A stretch of 64,000 nucleotides of DNA. Source: Litsea cubeba (Eukaryota > Streptophyta > Magnoliopsida > Laurales > Lauraceae). Positions 58,601 to 64,000 of the stretch are shown here, piece after piece. Made by a program: the position numbers and the translations under genes. Within the stretch, counting starts at the first letter, position 1. Each line of letters begins with the position of its first letter. The stretch lies in the NCBI GenBank assembly GCA_012931725.1, contig CM022946.1, forward strand, positions 115,520,902-115,584,901, read 5' to 3'. The notes under the pieces were generated by a model. That model was not told the origin of the DNA. It searched no databases and saw only the letters and a program-made list of their open reading frames with translations.

Positions 58601-60549
58601 GCACCATCATTGTTACCAAACTTTACCGAACCACCTTCATAGTGCTGTAACTTGATGAATTTTTCTTTATCACCAGTCATATGACTCGAACAGCCACTAT
58701 CAAGGACCCATGGTGCTGTCTTCTTTTGTGCATTGAAAGCGGTTTGCACAATGAGAGATTCTTTGGGACTTTCTGCACTTTGCTTTGCTCTCCAAGTTTT
58801 GACTAACTTGGGTTTCTTTTCAACCTGAATTGGTTTAGCAGTAGGCAGCCTACAATCCCTAGCCATGTGTCCAAAATTATGACACTTGTAGCACTCAATA
58901 TTGTGGCTATTTAGGATTGAGAAAGGGTTCCTTCTCACAACTGGGCTGTTTCTCACATAGAATTTACAATCTGCCCTTCTATGTCCATACCTATTGCAAT
59001 GATAACAATAGCCATAAAATTTGTATCTTTTATATGGCTGGTTAGGCTTCATGTCCTTTCTCACTTGAATGGGCTCTTTTCTAGGCAGTGTGGGCTTCAC
59101 AGAATTGGAAGGTGTAGTAACTTGCTTTACAAACACCGTCTCTACAGAAGGTGTAACCTTAGAAGATTCTCCATTCTCAAATCCTATTCCAAATCTGAAG
59201 TGAGGGGGTCTTTGAACTTTCAAAATTTCATTCAGCTTCAATGTACCATTGATAGCTTGAAACTCCTTGAGCTTTTGTTTCATTTGCATATTTTCAGTCC
59301 TTGCTCCAAGGATTTCATTCTCAAGTTTCATCACTTCCTCAGTTTTGGTACAGATTTGTATTTCTAGGACATCTACCATTCTTTTATACTCTTCTAATTC
59401 AGTTTTCAAAGCAATAACTGAAATTTCAGATTCATGAAGAAGTTTCAGATTTTTCTTACTTGATCTTCGCTCCTTGCTAAGCTCCTCAAGTGCAGCAATG
59501 AGCTCTTCTTCAAGATTCACTTCAGCCTCCTCTTCGTTTTCCAGCTCTTGCTCATTGTCTTCTTCAATAGTAACCATGAAGAGTGCTTCAGTCGCCTCGA
59601 CTGATTCATCATCGTCCGAAGATTCAGACGTGCTGTCATTATGCTGACTGATGAAGCTCTTTGCTTTGCCCTTCTTTCTGAAATTCTTCTTCCATTTACT
59701 CTTATCAACATAAGAGTCATTATCATTGTCTTCTTTCAGCGGGCACTTCGCAGCAAAGTGGCCAACACCGCCACAATTGAAGCATTTAAAGGGTAGCTTC
59801 CCTTTATACTTGCCATTGCTTCCTTTCTTCAACCTTCTAATAAATTGAGCCTCAAGCTCATCATCATCAGAATCATGACCAGCAATCTCTTTTGCCTTTT
59901 TCTGAACTTTGAAGGCCGCTTCTCTATCTGATGAAGACGTCTTACCTATGCGCATCTCATAGGCAGTGAGAGAACCATGCAGCTCATCCATTGAAAACTC
60001 GTTCAGATCTTTGGCTTCTTCTATGGCTGAGACTTTAGAATCAAACCGGGGAAGGAGAGATCTTAGAACCTTTTTGACGATGACTGGTTCTTTAATCTCC
60101 TCTCCTAGTCCACGAATGTCATTCGTGACTTCATTCACCCGTTGCATGTAAGAATCAACATTCTCGTTATCCTCCATGCGAAGAGACTCAAATTGGGAGC
60201 GATGAGTTTGCAATTTCGCTTCTTTGATCTTCTCATCTCCTTCATGGATGCTTTTCAGCTTATCCCAGATTTCCTTGGCTGTCTTGCATGCTATAACTTT
60301 GATCAGCTCGCTGTCAACAAGGCCGCTAAAGAGTGCATTCTGCGCCTTAGAGTCGTTGTCTGCTAACTTCTTCGTTGCAGCATCAGTGGGTACAATGGCA
60401 GAATTGTAACCGACTCTGACAGTTTCCCAGACATCATAGCCAAGAGATTTGATGAAGGCCTGCATTCTAATCTTCCAAAAGGTGTAATTAGAACCATCAA
60501 ACAACGGTGCTTTCATATTCGCTGTGCTGGTTGCCATGTGATTTGACAA
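55690..60549 (-). CDS. Intact copia Gag-Pol polyprotein, 1619 residues
   Basis: A single open frame. Gag 1-about 610: UBN2-type capsid (NYTFWKIRMQAFIKSLGYDV), zinc knuckle 256-269 (CFNCGGVGHFAAKC), acidic stretch and predicted coiled coil about 345-440, then two more zinc knuckles at 515-528 and 553-566. Protease DSG at 617-619. Integrase: H744, H749, C778, C781 zinc site, catalytic D808, D871, E907 (35 residues between the last two). Reverse transcriptase: D1218, YVDD 1303-1306. RNase H: D1467, E1508, D1544. All key residues are present. The start at 60549 follows the primer site by about 40 bp. The large Gag with coiled coil and the long LTRs suggest a SIRE-like or related lineage, but no env is present. 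Confidence 0.96.
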   Translation of the reverse strand: MSNHMATSTANMKAPLFDGSNYTFWKIRMQAFIKSLGYDVWETVRVGYNSAIVPTDAATKKLADNDSKAQNALFSGLVDSELIKVIACKTAKEIWDKLKSIHEGDEKIKEAKLQTHRSQFESLRMEDNENVDSYMQRVNEVTNDIRGLGEEIKEPVIVKKVLRSLLPRFDSKVSAIEEAKDLNEFSMDELHGSLTAYEMRIGKTSSSDREAAFKVQKKAKEIAGHDSDDDELEAQFIRRLKKGSNGKYKGKLPFKCFNCGGVGHFAAKCPLKEDNDNDSYVDKSKWKKNFRKKGKAKSFISQHNDSTSESSDDDESVEATEALFMVTIEEDNEQELENEEEAEVNLEEELIAALEELSKERRSSKKNLKLLHESEISVIALKTELEEYKRMVDVLEIQICTKTEEVMKLENEILGARTENMQMKQKLKEFQAINGTLKLNEILKVQRPPHFRFGIGFENGESSKVTPSVETVFVKQVTTPSNSVKPTLPRKEPIQVRKDMKPNQPYKRYKFYGYCYHCNRYGHRRADCKFYVRNSPVVRRNPFSILNSHNIECYKCHNFGHMARDCRLPTAKPIQVEKKPKLVKTWRAKQSAESPKESLIVQTAFNAQKKTAPWVLDSGCSSHMTGDKEKFIKLQHYEGGSVKFGNNDGAKIVGKGVVQLMANKIRSEEVLYVSGLRHNLLSVSQICDKGHEIVFTKNGFAIKKSSNGKTVATGSRTAGNLYTLSDGAEKTCLLSRSEESWLWHKRLGHLNFGNMSKICNSKAVRGMATVEKPSNPICDSCQKGKQTRVMFKTKEHHTKKPLELVHTDLCGPMRTQSTNGDKYFMLCIDDFTRMTWVLFLKHKHQALDRFKVFKAQVENMLGKQIKTLRSDRGGEFTSDEFTKYCEHHGIQRQYSAPRTPQQNGVVERKNRTVQEMARTMLIESKMADKYWKEAIHTAVYIQNRCLIRPHEDKTPYELWFGRKATVKHFRVFGSKCYIKRLEQNPGKFEERADEGIFLGYSSSSKAYRCLNKRTRKIIESADVRIDENHESKKVTHNDSPVYEDSSEIDDEVAEPDSEKAKDDSEDTSPRKKSTWVEQHPKDQIIGDPEAGVKTRQSVVSNYSLVSTIEPKTVAEASLDESWLKAMHEELEQIEKNSTWELVPRPTDKNVIGTKWVFRNKLNEDGQVIRNKARLVCKGYAQVEGIDFEETFAPVARLEAIRMFLALAAYKTFKVFQMDVKSAFLNGLLEEEVYIEQPDGFLISKNSDLVCKLKKALYGLKQAPRAWYARLDLYLRKIGFGKGLVDSNLYVKSDSSKQLVVIVYVDDIIFGGNDETMCRIFAEDMTKEFEMSMLGELKFFLGLQVQQLKNGIFISQMKYIKEMLKRFNMEDSKPVSTPMTTNTKLSKDDKASSVDHTTYRSMIGSLLYLTATRPDLLQAVCMVARFQASPTETHLTAVKRIFRYLKGTMELGIWYPKGKSFTLVAYSDADWAGCVDYRKSTSGGAFYLGDRLVAWHSKKQDSVSLSTAEAEYIAAATCCTQVLWMRQMLSDLGVPTTDPTPILCDNTSAIHISKNPVQHSRTKHVAIRYHFLKDKVADGEVKLEYVPTTEQVADIFTKPLPKEVFEYLRKKLGVTHSPTP

Positions 60550-60590
60550 AGATCACCCTTAGCGTGTTAAGCTTATCAAGGGAAACCTTA

Positions 60591-60603
60591 CGCTCTGATA
60601 CCA
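60591..60603 (-). other. Primer binding site of the young copia element
   Basis: TGGTATCAGAGCG on the minus strand, two bases after the 5' LTR. Its first 12 bases match the initiator Met tRNA primer site perfectly. Confidence 0.93.
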
Positions 60604-60605
60604 AT

Positions 60606-61806
60606 TGTTAGATCTCGTGATCACTGAGAGGGGGGGGGGGGGGTGAATCAGTGATCTCTTTTAACCAGGTCCTTGCTAACAACAATTCAAATCAAACCAC
60701 ACAATTGACACCAGATTTTACGTGGTTCACCAAAAGGCTACGTCCACGGTTCAATCCCGTCCGAACAACAATCCGGTACAGGTCTGAATCTTATTTAGTC
60801 GCACCGACGACAAAGAGCACCAACCCTTAAATTCAGATAGCACCAACTATCTAGGAAGCACCGACTCCCTTAGGTTTCAGATAGCACCAACTATCTAGGA
60901 AGCTACAACTCCCTTTACAATTTGTCTGCACCCACAGACAGGATCACCAAACCCCAAAACACCAAGCACCAACTTGATGATTACAGCAAAGAAGATAAAA
61001 CTGATCTACAGCCCTTTCCCCTCTACAATTCTCTCTCTCTCAATCCCTTACAAATAGAAATCTAAAGCATAAAAGAGAGACTTATCTTATGAACGAAAAT
61101 ACCATCTTCATGAGGCTTCAAATTCGTCCACACTTGCTGTAGAAAGTTGCTCCACAACAGCAAGACACAAGCACCTTCTTCTCCAAGCACTCTTCTCTCC
61201 AAAACTCTCTCAAACTCTTCTTTCTTTGATGCTTATTATTGAAAACGAGATTAGGAGTGTTTATATAGGTTTTAGCAACCCCAAAGAGTGTCCAAAATAG
61301 GCTACAATTCGTTTAGAAAGAGTCCCAAACGAATTACCAAAAATTCCTAACTTTTAGCAAAAGACTTCTAATTCTGCAATACTTGCTGTCTGTGTGTGCT
61401 CGGTCGACATCATACTGTGCTCGGTCGACCGGGTGAACTGGGTGCCTGACGAACTTTCAAAAAGTTGTAAGTTGTCAAATTCTGGATCCGAGCTCGGTCG
61501 ACATCCTGGAAGCCTCGGTCGACCGGATGACCTCTGTGTCAAAAAATAACTGTAAGCTCTGATTTTGCACTTTCTTCATGCTCGGTCGACCTGCCAGGGA
61601 GCTCGGTCGACCGGGTACACTGCACCAGGAAAAACTGATTTTCTTCACTGTTTTCCTTTTTCATTCTTCTTGAGCTCTATCACTTCCACTCTTTCAACAC
61701 ATGATTGAGACATAGTGTTGACAATAATTCCAATACAATTTGATGCTTGAGACACCAAACACACCAATGCTTCAAGATTCAACTCAATGCATCTCAAATT
61801 CCAACA
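60606..61806 (-). repeat. 5' LTR of the young copia element
   Basis: 1201 bp copy of 54092-55286 and the promoter-bearing LTR for the Gag-Pol gene. The G run near its start is five bases longer than in the other LTR (14 against 9), and one A run is one base longer. Confidence 0.96.
61399..61611 (-). promoter_or_regulatory. Paired CTCGGTCGAC boxes in the 5' LTR
   Basis: Starts at 61399 and 61420, 61493 and 61514, 61581 and 61602: the same three pairs with exact 21-bp spacing as in the 3' LTR. Here they would control element transcription, about 130-350 bp upstream of the TATA box at 61260-61269. Confidence 0.7.
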
Positions 61807-61811
61807 AGATC

Positions 61812-62703
61812 ATGTGAAGTATCATCAATGCACACTTCCTTGTTTCTTCATCTTTTCCTTACACTTCTCAAAAACAATGGGTTGAAGGCTTTTCATTTGG
61901 GTGGAGAGGCTTTGGGAATTTTAAGGAAAAATGCATAAAGGATAAAGGTTCAAAAAGAGTTACTAGGGAAATATTTTTATAGGTAGGTTTTTAATGGCTA
62001 TGGGGTTTTAATTTTAGATTGCCTATCATCACTTTACCAGGTCTAGAAAGGTGTTCACAAGCTATAAGTCAAGGTTAGTTCGCAATTTTGATGACACCCT
62101 CAATGGTTGGAAAGAAATAGGCACTAATGAGATAAAAGAAATGTTCCGAAAACTACGAGTTTGAGTAGCTCTTCATTCTACTCGGAATTAGCGCAGAAGA
62201 GTCCTTACCTTGGAGGACTAGAAAGGCTCTACACTCAATTGGTTTAGTCTCTACTAGTGATTTGTCAGGGTCACTCAGATGTGCCTACTCTTCACTTAGA
62301 CTACACTTCATGTGGCTAAATGTGCAAAAAATTTTCCAAGACTTGATTTTGTGACACTCTTTTTAGGATTTGGATAGTATACTAAACTAAGATATCGAAA
62401 CTTATTAACAAGCTAAAATCCCATGGAAAATTTTGGATTTTTTTTTTTGAGAAAAGAAAAAGAAATTGATTTTTTTTTAAATCTAAATATTTACAGGCAA
62501 ATACATGTGTGCAATGCAGTGCAACACCCCCAAACCTAAACCGAACATTGTCCTCAATGATATGCAATGTAAACTGTGAAATGATAAATGGACAAGGGAA
62601 AAAAAAATTGGAACGCCTTACCATGGGTTGATGCAAAAAATGATTATTGAGTTGCCTACCAACCAGCTCTAAATTTCACGTTGTCAGTGACCCTGAAAAT
62701 TAC
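61812..62703 (-). other. Non-coding region between Athila pol and the copia insertion
   Basis: No coding frame on the element strand. On the minus strand ATTGAGGACAATGTTCGG followed by AGGTTTGGGGGTG (62525-62537) is a purine-tract-like block seen downstream of pol in many plant gypsy elements. Confidence 0.6.
62525..62537 (-). other. Internal polypurine-tract-like block
   Basis: AGGTTTGGGGGTG, identical to the tract that adjoins the 3' LTR at 53210-53222, but here not followed by an LTR. Confidence 0.5.
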
Positions 62704-64000
62704 TCATGCAATATACACAGGGTCCTGAAGAAGGGTTTCTTCGACATCCTTGCCCTTAAGCTCCAGAAAAGGTTTCAACCTCTGGCCATTGACTTTAAAA
62801 ACATCCCCATTCTTGGGGTTCTCAATCTCAACTGCCCCATGAAAATAGACAGTGCGCACGATGAAGGGTCCAGTCCAACGGGATCTCAGTTTTCCTGGAA
62901 AGAGATGCAGGCGAGAATTATACAGAAGAACTTTCATGCCTGGTACAAAGGATTTCCTCAAATAGATAGATCGTGGTTTTTCTTCATCCGATCCTTATAA
63001 ATCTTGGCATTCTCATAGGCGTCATTTCTAAGTTCCTCCAGCTCATTGAGATGCAACTTGCGTAGGTTACCGACTTTAGCTAAATCAAAATTGAACATTT
63101 TGATGGCCCAGTAAGCACTATGCTCCAATTCTACCGGCAGATGACATGCTTTCCCAAAGACCATTCGATATGGAGACATTCCGATCGGGGTCTTATAGGC
63201 AGTCCGATAAGCCCATAAAGCATCTGTCAATCTTGAAGACCAGTCTTTTCGGGTAGGACTGACTGTCTTTTCCAAAATTTGCTTTATTTGCCTATTGGAC
63301 ACTTCCACCTGTCCGCTAGTCTGTGGGTGATACGGAGTAGCAACCTTATGAGTGATAGAATATTTTTTCATCAGATTCTCGAAGGTGCTATTACAAAAAT
63401 GACTCCCACCATCACTGATAATCGCCCTGGGGGTACCAAATCTAGAAAAGATGTTTTCTTTAATAAATTTGATAACCACGTGACGATCATTCTTTCTAGT
63501 TGGAATCGCCTCTATCCATTTGGAGACATAATCTACAGCAAGCAAAATGTATAAGTTGCCGAAGGAACTCGGAAATGGACCCATGAAGTCTATGCCCCAA
63601 ACATCAAAAATTTCCACAATAAGCATCGGATTTAAAGGCATCATGTTCCTCCGCGTAATTCTGCCTAATTTCTGGCAACGCTCACAGTGCAAACAAAACA
63701 TGTGACAATCCTTGAAAAGAGTGGGCCAGTAAAATCCGCATTGCAACACCTTTGCAGCGGTTTTCCTAGAACTAAAATGCCCACCACATGCATGGTCATG
63801 GCAGAAGGATATCACACTTAAAAAGTCCTCTTCCGGAATGCATCTCCTAATGATCTGGTCTGGACAATACTTGAACAGGTATGGGTCATCAAAGAAGAAA
63901 TGCTTAACCTCAGACAAAAACTTAGACCTATCCTGTTTGGACCAGTGATCGGGCATCTGTCCAGTGACCAGGTAGTTAACGATATCCGCAAACCAAGGGA
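62704..64000 (-). pseudogene. Athila-type pol: integrase, partial at window edge, one frame break
   Basis: The frame is open from the right edge (PWFADIVNYLVTGQMPDHW) to 62958. It carries the HHCC zinc site (H and H near CHDHACGGH, then CLHCERC), catalytic D (GIDFMGPF), D (IISDGGSHF) and E (GQVEVSNR) with 35 residues between the last two, and the ALWAYRTAYKTPIG segment. After NHDLSI a one-base frame shift leads into 62961-62704, which encodes the usual C-terminal part (MKVLLYNSRLHLFPGKLRSR, then VNGQRLKPF). The protease, reverse transcriptase and RNase H lie beyond the window. The shift probably inactivates the copy. Confidence 0.88.

Larger units (their letters stand above)
54092..61806 (-). 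mobile_element. Young, apparently intact Ty1/copia retrotransposon
   Basis: 7715 bp. LTRs 54092-55286 and 60606-61806 start TGTTAG and end CCAACA. The target duplication AGATC is exact (54087-54091, 61807-61811). It has an initiator-tRNA primer site, a polypurine tract, and one uninterrupted Gag-Pol frame of 1619 codons on the minus strand. By eye the LTRs differ by two substitutions (54879/61398 and 54966/61485) plus length changes in a G run and an A run. All parts needed for autonomous movement appear present. It lies inside the Athila-type element. Confidence 0.96.
51420..64000 (-). mobile_element. Athila-type Ty3/gypsy retrotransposon, 5' part outside window
   Basis: The 3' LTR is at 51420-53209, preceded on the minus strand by a polypurine tract, a non-coding stretch and the integrase end of pol running to the right window edge. 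A younger copia element (54092-61806) sits in the non-coding stretch. The integrase motifs (GIDFMGPFPSSFGN, PYHPQTSGQVEVSNR, ALWAYRTAYKTPIG) are those of the Athila lineage. No env-like frame lies between pol and the LTR. The 5' LTR, gag and most of pol lie beyond base 64000. Confidence 0.8.

Noticed and set aside
62647..63554. Plus-strand open frames opposite the integrase
   Set aside because: They are antisense shadows of a clearly recognisable minus-strand integrase.

Overview
Organism: this is nuclear DNA of a flowering plant. The protein-coding content is two typical plant genes split by GT-AG introns: a SHOU4/At1g16860-like membrane protein and a class I HD-Zip homeodomain gene. Almost everything else is layered plant transposons: Ty1/copia, Ty3/gypsy of Athila type, TRIM, L1-type and RTE-type LINEs, MULE and hAT-like elements, and MITEs. 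Intergenic DNA is AT-rich and full of decayed repeats. The style recalls large woody genomes such as magnoliids, but that is a guess; the sequence does not prove the species. || Layout. 1-1.9 kb: decayed MULE transposase (minus), cut by the window edge. 3.9-4.6 kb: a foldback element. 4.6-10.7 kb: an old copia reverse transcriptase relic (plus) split by a later copia element (minus, 4835-10240, target duplication TTTAC). 15.0-30.2 kb: the SHOU4-like gene (plus), about 0.9 kb of coding sequence in four exons. Its introns hold a MITE, a 110-bp GA microsatellite, an L1 LINE relic, LTR relics, a LINE RNase H fragment, and an RTE LINE fragment interrupted by a complete TRIM element. 31.2-32.1 kb: three copies of one MITE family, two of them head to head. 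33.5-34.4 kb: an HD-Zip I gene (minus) with three lesions, and an ABRE-type motif cluster 1.3 kb upstream. 38.3-39.9 kb: RTE LINE relic holding a hAT-like element. 41-51 kb: LTR relics, tandem repeats, another RTE relic, and a tandem array holding a second hAT-like element. 51.4-64 kb: one end of an Athila-type gypsy element (minus), whose non-coding 3' part carries a young, apparently intact copia element (54092-61806, target duplication AGATC, 1619-residue Gag-Pol). || How it fits together: there is no operon-like system. The window records successive insertions, several with exact target duplications. The most system-like new signal is in the LTRs of the young copia element: three pairs of a 10-bp palindrome-containing box (CTCGGTCGAC), each pair spaced exactly 21 bp, upstream of the TATA box. 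The same box recurs at the matching place in an old LTR-like relic near 48.2 kb.
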